This document shows, piece after piece, positions 1 through 9,313 of a stretch of DNA of 37,745 bases. This stretch comes from Paramuribaculum sp. (GTDB lineage Bacteria; Bacteroidota; Bacteroidia; Bacteroidales; Muribaculaceae): NCBI GenBank assembly GCA_029052015.1, contig JAIDJW010000005.1:1-37745 (forward strand), read 5' to 3'. The notes under the pieces are model-generated. The model saw nothing but the letters and a program-made list of their open reading frames with translations, ran no database searches and was not told where the DNA came from. The position numbers and the translations under genes are program-made. Every line of letters starts with the position of its first letter. Position 1 is the first letter of the stretch.

Positions 1-2
1 GC

Positions 3-3000
3 TATAATATTTCTGTCGAGTCCCCGCACGGCAAGCCCTCTGCCCCCGACCCGGTAAGCAATATGCGTTTTACCAACGGTGAATTTGATGAAAAAGAAAA
101 TACATTTTCGTTCAGAAATCCCGCTACCGCAGGAGTATATTTCGGACTCTCCGACAGAGCGGAAATGATACTTGCCACTCCTGGCACTGTCAGCGCTGAT
201 GTCCTCAAAGTTTACACAGGCACACTGACTTCAACAAATGTCAGCTATGCCAACGACACCAAAGCTCCATCATTTTCCACTACCAAATGGACAGTGATGC
301 CCTCCTACAGATATGCACCTACAACACTCGAAGGTTTATTCGGCAGCAATGTCGCTCCCGATGCCAATACCACCAAACCGCTCAGAGTAGTGGCATGGAA
401 CGGTGCCGGACCGAGCGAGGAAAAGACTATCAACCTGAAATTCATTCCGCTTGACGCCCTCGAAGTCGACGTTGACCAACTCCCCGAAGGCATGGCATAC
501 GATGCCGAATCAAAGCTCATAACATACACCCGCTTCACCCCCGAAACAGCGATACCCCTGAAACTGCCTGAAGGAGCCAACCGCATCTACTATGTTGACA
601 GCAAAACCGCACCCTCAAGCGCCCAATCACCCACCGGCACAAAACCACTCAATGCCCCCGACGACGGCGAAACAACAATATGGCTACCCATAGAATATGA
701 TGTCGCTCCGGTGCACTATCAGCAGAAATACATTTCAGTCACCCCCGCCATATATACTCTGACCCAGAGCAGAATAATTTTCGGTCCCGAATCGTCGCGC
801 CTCACTCTCCTCTGCCGGTTTGTCGGCGGAGAGGAAGGAGCTGTGCCGGCACCCGACATCACCGTGAAGCCCGGCAGCAATGTGCTTGAAAGTGCAGGAG
901 GCATGGTCTCCTTCATCGGCAACAATATGGCATTCGAGGTCAGCTCAAACAACGGCAATACCTCCGAGCCCGTATTCCAGTACCAGTTCCGCGAGCCGGA
1001 TGCAAACGGCGCCTGGGCGCAGAAACCGTCGGAAGTAGCGTGGGAGGACCTGTCTGCGGGGCTCAACAACACTATACACGTATTCAAGAGCGGACGTCTC
1101 TTTGTGCGCGAAAAAGTGAACGGCGAGGCCAATTACTCCTACCGCGACATCCAGAAAATTGAAACCACACAATACTCCACCCTCGCTGCGCTCAAGGCCG
1201 ATGCCGGCGAGGAAGAGATAGTCACCATCACCGGTCCGCTCAGAATCATGGGAGCGTATCGCACCGAAGTCAACGGTCAGGACGGCACAACGCGCTACGT
1301 CTATGTCGTTGACCGTGACGGCAACGCCATAAAACTCGTTGCCGAGCTTGCCGGCGACGGATATGCCTTCCCCGAAAGCTACTACGATTTCAAAGGCAAG
1401 ACACTGGTGATACCCGGAGGAGGAGTCACCGGAGTTTTCCGCGGCAGAGAGAGCGGCTTCAGCGAAATATGGGTCACAACCCCGACAATGAAATACCTCA
1501 GCTTCCTCTCCGAAGCACACGAAAACGAGGGCTTCGGCGATATTCCCGAATATGAACGCACCGAAGTCACCGCCGCCGATTTCAACCGCCTCGTCACAGT
1601 GCGCGGCATGACATGGCTCAACGAATCGGGCAACGCCCTGCGCGACGCTGCCGGAAACATCGTCCCACTCTATGCCCGCCTCAAGGGCACCGAGCCATCC
1701 TTTGCCGACATCATTGCGGCCTTCGGAGGCGAGGACGGCAAGGGCAAGCAGTTTAGCGTCACCGGATTTGTAGGTCAGGCTTCAGGCCGCCTCGCGCTCT
1801 TCCCCGTCGAGATGCCTAAGCCATGCCCCTCCACCCCTGTGCTGCTGGCTCCAAACCCGATATCCACATCCAACGACAATGTCGACGAGCATGGCTACAT
1901 ACTCGCCAATGCCATATCCAACTCAGTGACCCTTGAAGTGGAGGACGCCGCCGAAAGCAGCGAGGATATCACCTACTACATATCCATGACCCTCAGCCCA
2001 GACGGCACCGACCACCCCGTAGAGATGGTAGAGAACGGCATCAAGGGCAGATACACCGTCGACCTCATGAGCGGCGATGCGAAATATATCAAAGTATGGA
2101 CAAAAATAGGCTCGCTGATGTCGGTGACACCCGCAATGGTCAGATTCAACAAAATTCAGGCACGCGAAATCGGCTCCATAGTCGACTTCAAGACCCTGGA
2201 ATTTGGCGAAGGCGACCAGTCCAAACGCGCCACACACTACAAGATGACAGGCAACGCCATTGTGGAGAAACGCACCGAATACTTCCTGTATGTGCGCGAT
2301 TACAACGGCACCTCCACTGCTGCAACAGGCAGCGATGTCGACAACAAATACCGCTATCTGCTCATCTACAACGCCAACACATGGGCCAACCCCATCATCA
2401 ATGACGAGAAAACCCGCGAAAAGCGCTCTCTTGAGTCCGGCGACGTCATTACCGGCTTCGCACTCGTGCCTCAGCCCGACAATGCCGACGACGGTATAGA
2501 CGAGAGCCTGAAGGCCAACCTTATCAGCTACTCCACCGGATTTGCCAGAACATTCCGATTCGTCAATACTGTGCCGGAAGAGGAGACACCTGTTGCTAAA
2601 GTGCAGAAAGTCGACTATGACGATGCCGCGCAAACCGACCACTACTACACCAACATCACCGTAGGAGAGGCCGACAGGATGTCACTCGTCAAGCTCGAAG
2701 GAGTGAGAGTGCTACCACGCGAAACCAATCCTGACGCCGCTCCAGATGCCGCAGACGACACCAAATGGATATACACCCTCAATATCGGCGACCCCGCCAC
2801 CAACCCGGTGCGTCTGACATTCGACATATTCCCCAACACACAGGGCTGGCACGCAATGTACCGCGCCGACACACCATTCAACATCACCGGAGTTGTTGTG
2901 CGTGTCGACAAAAACGGCACCACATCCTACGCACTCGCACCGACAAACATAGAGGCGGCAGAGAGCCTTGACGGAGCGCTGCAGGTTTATCTTGAGGAAA

Positions 3001-4610
3001 CACCCGACGACAAACGCGCCAACGAAGTGCAGGATTTCATCAGCGGCACAGTGGTGATGAACTACCCCGACGATGCCGACGCGGTGATATACTACACCCT
3101 CGACGGCACTGACCCGCGCAACAATCCAGCAGGCAGAGCCGTGTGGAATCCCGCCGAGCCGCTGAAACTCGCCGACAGAAGCATACAGGTAAGGGCATTC
3201 GCCGCTAAACCCGGCGCCAACCCAACCCCCACTGTAAGCCGCACATTCCGCAAACAGACATCCGACGTGCAGTTCATACTCAACTTCCTCGCCACAGCCG
3301 AGCAGGGCAAGACCTACCGCTTTACAGAGCGAGTGAAAATTGTGGCCGCCGCAGGCGAGTATATGTTTGTTGCCGGCTCGGTAGGTCACTTCCTGCCGAT
3401 ATACATGGGCACAGACTGGAATCCTGCCGAATATCCCGCAGAATCATACATCGAAAAATTCAATGTGACATACCGCGTGGATGAATCCGGCAACCGCATG
3501 GGCGACGCAACAGCCTTCGCCGCAACATATCCGGCGGCTATCGCTCCCGAAGACATGACACCCGACCGGCGCTTTGACATCAAGGCCGACTCTGTCACCG
3601 CCATATCAGCAGCAAACGCCCGCCGCCTTGTCAAAATCCACAATGTCAGCCTGCACAAAAGCGGCGACGGCGAAGAAGCCCTCTGGACCGTACGCCAGTC
3701 GACCGGCAGAGAGGAATATCCCCTCGCATTCACCCTCGGCAAGCCTGAGGCGCTCCCCGAGTCACCCCTTGTCGGCAATCTCTGGAATATGACCGGATTC
3801 GTGATGCTCGGCGCCGACGGCGAAGCGCAGCTCTGGCCCGTCGCTCTCGAAGAAGTTGAGCAGGCCGAGCCGGTGACCGTGCGCGTCACCGATGCCGAAG
3901 GAGGTCCCGCCGCCGATGATCCCCTCAGATGGCAGGGCACATTCTATCCCGTCGCAACAGTCACCCTCTCATATCCCCAGAGCCCACGCGCAGTCATCTA
4001 CTACACAGTAGGCGACGAAACCGTTGACCCCGACGCACAATGGTATGTCTACGGACTGCCCATCACAGTTGTCGGCGACATCCACATCCATGCCTACGCC
4101 GAAGTGCCCGGACGCCAGCGCAGCGAGTATATCCACATCGACCTCACCCGCGCCCCCGAGTCTGCCAAAATCAGCGGCAAACTCCGCTTCAAGCCCCAAA
4201 CATTGCCCGGCAAAGTGCTCGTGACCATAGAACCAGAAGAGGATCTCGCACCCGGCTACTCCATCTACTACACCACCAAGGAAGGCATCACCCTCACACC
4301 GGAAACAGGCGAACTATACACCGGACCCGTTGAAATCACCGAGACATCATGGCTCATGGCCATCCTCGTCGAAGAAGGCAAGGAAGCCGGCGAGGTATGC
4401 TACACCAATGTGTTCGTAATCCCTGAAACAACCGCCATAGAGGATATTGACGCAGTCGGAAGCATCACCGTCAGAGGCAACGACATCATCGCCCCGCAAG
4501 GCACACGGATATACGACATAAACGGTCGTCCGGTCAATTCTACCGGTCTCGCACCCGGCATATACATTGTCCGCACCCCGGACGGCAAAGCCCTCAAGGT
4601 GAAAATCTAA
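3..4610 (+). CDS. Very large secreted protein with chitobiase/beta-hexosaminidase C-terminal-like repeats, OB-like repeats and a T9SS type A sorting-like C-terminus (5' truncated by window edge)
   Basis: Frame is open from base 3 (YNISVESPHGKPSAPDPVSNMRFTNG...) to the stop at 4610; 'AVIYYTLDGTDP' chitobiase-C-like motif; C-terminus 'IYDINGRPVNSTGLAPGIYIVRTPDGKALKVKI' is typical of T9SS sorting domains. Confidence 0.9.
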   Translation, partial: YNISVESPHGKPSAPDPVSNMRFTNGEFDEKENTFSFRNPATAGVYFGLSDRAEMILATPGTVSADVLKVYTGTLTSTNVSYANDTKAPSFSTTKWTVMPSYRYAPTTLEGLFGSNVAPDANTTKPLRVVAWNGAGPSEEKTINLKFIPLDALEVDVDQLPEGMAYDAESKLITYTRFTPETAIPLKLPEGANRIYYVDSKTAPSSAQSPTGTKPLNAPDDGETTIWLPIEYDVAPVHYQQKYISVTPAIYTLTQSRIIFGPESSRLTLLCRFVGGEEGAVPAPDITVKPGSNVLESAGGMVSFIGNNMAFEVSSNNGNTSEPVFQYQFREPDANGAWAQKPSEVAWEDLSAGLNNTIHVFKSGRLFVREKVNGEANYSYRDIQKIETTQYSTLAALKADAGEEEIVTITGPLRIMGAYRTEVNGQDGTTRYVYVVDRDGNAIKLVAELAGDGYAFPESYYDFKGKTLVIPGGGVTGVFRGRESGFSEIWVTTPTMKYLSFLSEAHENEGFGDIPEYERTEVTAADFNRLVTVRGMTWLNESGNALRDAAGNIVPLYARLKGTEPSFADIIAAFGGEDGKGKQFSVTGFVGQASGRLALFPVEMPKPCPSTPVLLAPNPISTSNDNVDEHGYILANAISNSVTLEVEDAAESSEDITYYISMTLSPDGTDHPVEMVENGIKGRYTVDLMSGDAKYIKVWTKIGSLMSVTPAMVRFNKIQAREIGSIVDFKTLEFGEGDQSKRATHYKMTGNAIVEKRTEYFLYVRDYNGTSTAATGSDVDNKYRYLLIYNANTWANPIINDEKTREKRSLESGDVITGFALVPQPDNADDGIDESLKANLISYSTGFARTFRFVNTVPEEETPVAKVQKVDYDDAAQTDHYYTNITVGEADRMSLVKLEGVRVLPRETNPDAAPDAADDTKWIYTLNIGDPATNPVRLTFDIFPNTQGWHAMYRADTPFNITGVVVRVDKNGTTSYALAPTNIEAAESLDGALQVYLEETPDDKRANEVQDFISGTVVMNYPDDADAVIYYTLDGTDPRNNPAGRAVWNPAEPLKLADRSIQVRAFAAKPGANPTPTVSRTFRKQTSDVQFILNFLATAEQGKTYRFTERVKIVAAAGEYMFVAGSVGHFLPIYMGTDWNPAEYPAESYIEKFNVTYRVDESGNRMGDATAFAATYPAAIAPEDMTPDRRFDIKADSVTAISAANARRLVKIHNVSLHKSGDGEEALWTVRQSTGREEYPLAFTLGKPEALPESPLVGNLWNMTGFVMLGADGEAQLWPVALEEVEQAEPVTVRVTDAEGGPAADDPLRWQGTFYPVATVTLSYPQSPRAVIYYTVGDETVDPDAQWYVYGLPITVVGDIHIHAYAEVPGRQRSEYIHIDLTRAPESAKISGKLRFKPQTLPGKVLVTIEPEEDLAPGYSIYYTTKEGITLTPETGELYTGPVEITETSWLMAILVEEGKEAGEVCYTNVFVIPETTAIEDIDAVGSITVRGNDIIAPQGTRIYDINGRPVNSTGLAPGIYIVRTPDGKALKVKI

Positions 4611-4632
4611 AAGTTTAGAAACATAGAAGTTT

Positions 4633-4669
4633 GAGGCGGGAGGCTGTGTAGCCTCCCGCCTCTCGTTTT
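4633..4669 (+). terminator. Rho-independent-like terminator hairpin
   Basis: GAGGCGGGAGGCT-GTGT-AGCCTCCCGCCTC perfect 13-bp stem, followed by TCGTTTTA, directly after the stop at 4610. Confidence 0.8.
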
Positions 4670-4758
4670 ATGGCAACATCAAACCATAGCCCCAGGCAGC
4701 GCGTTCTATTGGTGTCAAATCAAAAAAACAAATCAAGTTCAACACAAAAGAAACTATT

Positions 4759-5271
4759 ATGAAAAAGCTTCTTATGAGCATTGTAGCGGCTGTGGCAGTC
4801 GCATTCGGCGCAAGCGCGCAGAGCCCGGAGATACAGCTCGGCTACGGTGGATACACACAGATGGATGCCACCGGCATGCACGACGGACTGGGCAAAGTCA
4901 AAACCGCTTGGGGCGCGCTAAATGTCGGAGTCAACTTCAAGGTCGCCCCCAGATTCTGGGTCGGACCGTCATACACATTTTCAAGCACAAGCACCAAGCA
5001 CGGCGACATCAATGTGTACTACCACGTCATCATGCTCAACGCACGCTATGAATACTGGCGCAACAGCATCGTAACCATGTATGGCCATGCTGCCATCGGC
5101 GCGGACATCACCCACTCCGGACTCGAAGATGCACGCAACAAAGGCTACTTCGCATTCCAGATTTCACCAATCGGCGTGCAGGCAGGAATCGGCAGCGGAG
5201 TATCACTCTTCGGCGAACTCGGTTTCGGAGCCCAGGGTCTGCTCAACGTCGGCGTACGCATCGGCCTCTGA
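4759..5271 (+). CDS. Small outer-membrane beta-barrel-like protein with signal peptide
   Basis: 170 aa; MKKLLMSIVAAVAVAFGASAQ signal peptide; alternating Gly/aromatic beta-strand pattern. Confidence 0.75.
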   Translation: MKKLLMSIVAAVAVAFGASAQSPEIQLGYGGYTQMDATGMHDGLGKVKTAWGALNVGVNFKVAPRFWVGPSYTFSSTSTKHGDINVYYHVIMLNARYEYWRNSIVTMYGHAAIGADITHSGLEDARNKGYFAFQISPIGVQAGIGSGVSLFGELGFGAQGLLNVGVRIGL

Positions 5272-5280
5272 TCATGCATC

Positions 5281-5324
5281 GGCGGTGTCTTTGCAAGCAA
5301 AGCGCTCAGCGATAATCAACCGCC
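5281..5324 (+). repeat. Dispersed intergenic palindromic repeat, module 1 copy A
   Basis: GGCGGTGTCTTTGCAAGCAAAGCGCTCAGCGATAATCAACCGCC, closely related to sequences at 8098-8142 and (reverse complement) 27571-27613. Confidence 0.75.
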
Positions 5325-5358
5325 GCCATCCAATACAAGAATCATAATAGCTATAATC

Positions 5359-5595
5359 ATGTCCGACCGGCTCACTTACGAAGAAAAAAAGGAACTCCCC
5401 GACTCAGCATTCGGACTCCCAGAACGGAGAGAATATCCCATGCCCGACGCCGCACACGTTCGCGCAGCTGAAGCATACTTCAGATACTGCCCTGAAAACC
5501 TCAAGCCACATCTTGCAAAAGCCATACTGCAGCGCGCACATGAATTCGGAGTCGACATCCATAGCCCCGCAGTGCTCGCATACGCTGCCGGATAA
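5359..5595 (+). CDS. 78-aa protein resembling a phage-associated 'LPDSAFGLPERREYPMPDAAHVRAA' domain
   Basis: Complete ORF with coding-like composition, followed by a strong terminator at 5618; motif recalled from phage structural or protease-associated proteins, not searched. Confidence 0.65.
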   Translation: MSDRLTYEEKKELPDSAFGLPERREYPMPDAAHVRAAEAYFRYCPENLKPHLAKAILQRAHEFGVDIHSPAVLAYAAG

Positions 5596-5617
5596 AAGCA
5601 TTTTACCATCACCCCCT

Positions 5618-5651
5618 CCCCGCAGGCACAACACTCCTGCGGGGATTTTTT
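5618..5651 (+). terminator. Rho-independent-like terminator
   Basis: CCCCGCAGG-CACAACACT-CCTGCGGGG followed by ATTTTTT. Confidence 0.8.
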
Positions 5652-5877
5652 GTGCCTGTTATTTATCGTCAAAAGCACTGTTACAAAACACTAATTATTG
5701 TATTTGCACACATCAGTATTTAACACTACGACACCACACCCCCACTCCGCACAGCGCTATCTGCATGGCAATTAACCCCCGCAAACCGCATTTCTGAAAT
5801 TTGCTCACATTTGTTTAATCTTAACCCATTTATTACCAATTGTTAACACACAGCTTGCGTCAGCCTCGCCGGTTGAC

Positions 5878-5885
5878 TAATTTTG
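5878..5885 (+). promoter_or_regulatory. Bacteroidetes-type -7 box (TAnnTTTG), TAATTTTG
   Basis: TAATTTTG about 100 nt upstream of the ATG at 5988; TTG at 5855-5857 lies 20 bp upstream. Confidence 0.5.
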
Positions 5886-5987
5886 CAATGCAAACGATTG
5901 TGCAAAGAAAAAGGATTTGGGACGCGAAGTCCGACTATCCTAAGCCATGAATCTAACACAAATCCTATAATTTCGAACCAACCTACA

Positions 5988-6611
5988 ATGAAAAAGTCAA
6001 TACTCATATCTGTTCTTGTGGCCTTTTGCGCCATATTCTCATCCTTCAAGGCTCAGGCAGTGCCGCCGTTGAAACTCGAATACCTTCCCGCAGCGACATG
6101 GGGCGTGGAAAGCATCGACGACAACATACTCGGCTCAGGCACACTCCTTGCCGACAGCGGCGAAGAGCAGCCCACACTTCAGGACAAACTCGACGCAATG
6201 GTTGAAGAACTCTCACAATACGCCGCCTCATACCTCGGCACACGATACCGCTGGGGAGCCACAGGACCCAAAAACTTCGATTGCTCAGGCTTCACAAGCC
6301 ATGTTTTCCGAAAAGTAGGGGTGGAACTCAACCGCACCTCCCGCATGCAGTACACCCAGGGCCAAAGCGTTGACCGCACAGACCTCAAGCCCGGCGACCT
6401 CATGTTTTTCAGCAGTCCACGCACACGCCGCGGAGTCGTAGGCCATGTGGCGATAGTCGTTGAAGTGTCACCCGACGGCAAAAGCTGCACATTCATCCAC
6501 GCCTCCACCACCAAAGGCATCACATATCAGAAATTTCCCGACGGAGGCTACTTCAGCCGCAACTACATAGGCGCAAAGCGTGTGCTAAGCACCGACAACA
6601 TCGCCGCATAA
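5988..6611 (+). CDS. C40 family peptidase (NlpC/P60), Spr-like, secreted
   Basis: YLGTRYRWGATGPKNFDCSGFTSHVF catalytic Cys motif; GHVAIVVEV His motif; signal peptide begins at MKKSILISVLVAF, so the start is placed at 5988 rather than 5883. Confidence 0.9.
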   Translation: MKKSILISVLVAFCAIFSSFKAQAVPPLKLEYLPAATWGVESIDDNILGSGTLLADSGEEQPTLQDKLDAMVEELSQYAASYLGTRYRWGATGPKNFDCSGFTSHVFRKVGVELNRTSRMQYTQGQSVDRTDLKPGDLMFFSSPRTRRGVVGHVAIVVEVSPDGKSCTFIHASTTKGITYQKFPDGGYFSRNYIGAKRVLSTDNIAA

Positions 6612-6630
6612 AGCGCCGGCGCTTTTTTTT
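6611..6630. terminator. Short hairpin with flanking T tract between convergent genes
   Basis: AAGCGCCGGCGCTTTTTTTT immediately after the C40 peptidase stop and before the convergent helicase end. Confidence 0.5.
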
Positions 6631-8038
6631 ATTCCACCACCTTAACCGCCGGATTGATAAACCACACCTCCTCGCTCGCGCGCGTCACCGCAGTGTACAT
6701 CCAGCGATACAAATCCATCCCGTAAGCCTCCGGAGCGATATAACCCATATCCACAAACACCGTCGGCCACTGACCGCCCTGAGCCTTGTGACACGTCACC
6801 GCGTAGGCATACTTCACCTGCAGCGCGTTGAAATACGGATCGCTCCGCAGCATTCTCATCCTCACCCCGGCAGGAGTATCGGCGGTAAACAGGTCCGGGT
6901 CGCACATTATGCTTGAATAAAGCATCTCTGTCAGATTCGCCGGCAGTCCCGGAGTGTCGCTCGTCAGAGCGTCAAGCATTATCTTGCAGTCAAGCTCGAT
7001 GTCCCTGTCCGGCAGCGTCAGCCTCACATCAGCGAACCGCAGCCCGTACTTCGTCTCCGTGCCATAGATATGGCTCACGTAAGCTATGTCGCCGTTGGCT
7101 ATGAAATCCAGACCCTTGACCTTAGCGCTCCACAGATAATTGTTTTTGGCAACAAGCAGCCTCTCGTCGACACACAGCTCCTCCTCCCTGCCGAGAATCC
7201 TCGACCGAATCGCCAGATTGAAACCCGTAGCCCGCTTGTTTGACCGCGTTATCACTATCGTGTTGTCCACGCCTCCCGAGCTGTACGCATCCTCCAGGTC
7301 CTCCTCAAGCTCCTCGCTGGTGGTAATCACAACATCGTCAAAACCCCTCGTGCGTATCTGCGGCTCAGGCAGCTCAGGCAGCCTCATCGCCTTGCGCAGC
7401 CAGGTGGCATTGTAGAGAATGCCGCTCCGTCTGGCCTGACGCACAACCTCAGTCATCACCGCCTTGCTCACCCTCAGCCCGTAGCTCCGAAGCACACCCA
7501 CATTCATCGCCGGGCTCTCGTCCGTGCCCACCGGAGGCAGCTGCGCCGTATCGCCAACCAGAATCATCCGGCAACCGATGCCGGAGTACACATAATGAAT
7601 CAGATCCTCAAGCAGATTCTCCCTGCCCGAGCTGCCGCCGCCTATCATCGAAGCCTCGTCGACTATAAACACCGCATCTGCCAGCGTATTGTCGGCAACA
7701 GCCCCGAACTCAAACCCGTTGCCCGGACCCGGAGCGCGATATATCCGCCGGTGGATAGTAGATGCCGGATAGCGCGCCAGCGCCCCGAAAACCTTTGCCG
7801 CCCTGCCCGTCGGCGCAAGCAGCACCACCGGAATCTTACACTCCCGCAGCGCCCTCACAAGAGCACCCGTCACCGAAGTCTTGCCAGTGCCCGCATAGCC
7901 GTTGAGAAGAAACACACTGTCGCTCACCGTCTCCGCCGAGCAAAAATGAGCCAGAGCCGCTATCAGCTCCACCTGCTGCGAATTTGGCTCGAAAGCCAGA
8001 TTCAGATATATCCGTTCTGCAAACTCTCTGCTGTCCAT
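6629..8038 (-). CDS. RecD-like ATP-dependent DNA helicase (AAA/UvrD-C type)
   Basis: Walker A GYAGTGKTS; VFIVDEAS; VGDTAQLPPVG; C-terminal 'YAVTCHKAQGGQWPTVFVDM' and 'YRWMYTAVTRASEEVWFI'. Start MDSREF inferred; the longer ORF start at 8119 would lie inside a repeat. Confidence 0.9.
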   Translation of the reverse strand: MDSREFAERIYLNLAFEPNSQQVELIAALAHFCSAETVSDSVFLLNGYAGTGKTSVTGALVRALRECKIPVVLLAPTGRAAKVFGALARYPASTIHRRIYRAPGPGNGFEFGAVADNTLADAVFIVDEASMIGGGSSGRENLLEDLIHYVYSGIGCRMILVGDTAQLPPVGTDESPAMNVGVLRSYGLRVSKAVMTEVVRQARRSGILYNATWLRKAMRLPELPEPQIRTRGFDDVVITTSEELEEDLEDAYSSGGVDNTIVITRSNKRATGFNLAIRSRILGREEELCVDERLLVAKNNYLWSAKVKGLDFIANGDIAYVSHIYGTETKYGLRFADVRLTLPDRDIELDCKIMLDALTSDTPGLPANLTEMLYSSIMCDPDLFTADTPAGVRMRMLRSDPYFNALQVKYAYAVTCHKAQGGQWPTVFVDMGYIAPEAYGMDLYRWMYTAVTRASEEVWFINPAVKVVE

Positions 8039-8074
8039 CTCCACAAATATAGCCAAAAAATCCCAATCACCCAC

Positions 8075-8178
8075 TTCTGCGCGCGGCTTGCTATGGAGCG
8101 GCGATTTCTTTGCAAGCAAGCGCTCCGCGATAATCTACCGCCGTTTTTATCTCCCGTGCGCGGCTTGCCGCGCGTAAA
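8075..8178 (+). repeat. Dispersed intergenic composite repeat, copy B (module 2 tail, module 1, shortened module 2)
   Basis: CTTCTGCGCGCGGCTTGCTATGGAGCGGCGATTTCTTTGCAAGCAAGCGCTCCGCGATAATCTACCGCCGTTTTTATCTCCCGTGCGCGGCTTGCCGCGCG; matches copies A and C. Confidence 0.75.
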
Positions 8179-8210
8179 AATAAGCCTCGGGCACTGCTGC
8201 CCGAGGCTTA
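8176..8210 (-). terminator. Terminator downstream of tsf (possibly bidirectional)
   Basis: TAAGCCTCGGGCA-CTGC-TGCCCGAGGCTTA perfect 13-bp stem; on the minus strand it is followed by TTTTTAC. Confidence 0.8.
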
Positions 8211-8272
8211 TTATTCTTTTTTTCATCCTCTCTCGAAAATCGCCTAAAAGCTCCTTCGAGAGTATGAAAAAA

Positions 8273-9265
8273 TTAGTCCTGATTCAGGTTAACACGCTTG
8301 AAATCAACAACTGTCAGACCGGCAGCACTCTTTGCGAGATACTGACCGATGGTGAGAGTTGCGTCCTTAACAAACTCCTGCTCAAGGAGCACAGACTCCT
8401 TGTAGAACTTGTTAACACGTCCGTCTGCAATCTTCTCGATCATCTGAGCGGGAAGATTTGCAGCCTTAGCCTCAGCGGTTTCCTTCATGATAGCGCGACC
8501 CTTCTCGGCATCCTCGGCTGTAATCCAGCCCTTGGACATATTGCTTTCGATATGGTCCTCGCTGTCAAAGTGGTTGGGGTTGAGTCCGGCTTTCTTGAGA
8601 GCTGCCTCAACAGCCTTCTTCACCTGCTCCTCCTTAGTCTTCTCGATAGCAACGTTGCGCTCGCTCTCAACAACTGCGGCGGGAACGCTCTCGATGCTCA
8701 CTGCAACAGGATTCATCGAAGCCACCTGCATCGCAACATCGCGGCCAACCTGATAGTCTACACCCTCCTGGTTGAAGCCCACGATAGTAGCGAGCTTGTT
8801 GCCGAGGTGATTGTAGCTGGTGGTAGCGGGAGCCTCAATCCACTCGTAGGCGCCGATTTCCATCTTCTCGCCGGTCTTGCCGCTCTCCTCAACCACGAGG
8901 TCCTGGATGCTCTGACCGTCGAGCACTATAGCCTTGAGCTCATCCACGCTCTTGGGCTTGGAGCTCATTGCAGCGTCGAGAATTTTCTTTGTCAGGTCAA
9001 CGAAGCCTGCGTTTTTGGCAACGAAGTCTGTTTCGCACTTCAGGGCCACTACAGCCGCGAAATTGCCCTCGTTATTTGCCAGCACGCAACCCTCTGAAGC
9101 CTCGCGGTCCTCGCGCTTTGCAGCCACTGCCTGACCCTTCTTGCGAAGAATCTCCACGGCTGCCTCTATGTCGCCGTTAGTTTCGGCGAGGGCTTTTTTG
9201 CAGTCCATCAGGCCGGCGCTTGTAAGATTGCGCAGCTTGGTGATTTCTGCCATTGTTACTGCCAT
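8273..9265 (-). CDS. tsf: Elongation factor Ts
   Basis: MAEITKLRNLTSAGLMDCKKALAETNGDIEAAVEILRKKG and 'ALKCETDFVAKN' are hallmark EF-Ts sequences. Confidence 0.98.
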   Translation of the reverse strand: MAVTMAEITKLRNLTSAGLMDCKKALAETNGDIEAAVEILRKKGQAVAAKREDREASEGCVLANNEGNFAAVVALKCETDFVAKNAGFVDLTKKILDAAMSSKPKSVDELKAIVLDGQSIQDLVVEESGKTGEKMEIGAYEWIEAPATTSYNHLGNKLATIVGFNQEGVDYQVGRDVAMQVASMNPVAVSIESVPAAVVESERNVAIEKTKEEQVKKAVEAALKKAGLNPNHFDSEDHIESNMSKGWITAEDAEKGRAIMKETAEAKAANLPAQMIEKIADGRVNKFYKESVLLEQEFVKDATLTIGQYLAKSAAGLTVVDFKRVNLNQD

Positions 9266-9313
9266 ATTGTTCTTTGTTTTTTTGCGTTAGTAAAAAATAT
9301 CACGAGTCGATGC

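Noticed and set aside
7595-9097. 500-aa plus-strand ORF spanning the recD-like/tsf region
   Set aside because: Antisense to two confidently identified genes and crosses their intergenic terminator and repeat; low-complexity Arg/Leu/His composition with no family signature.
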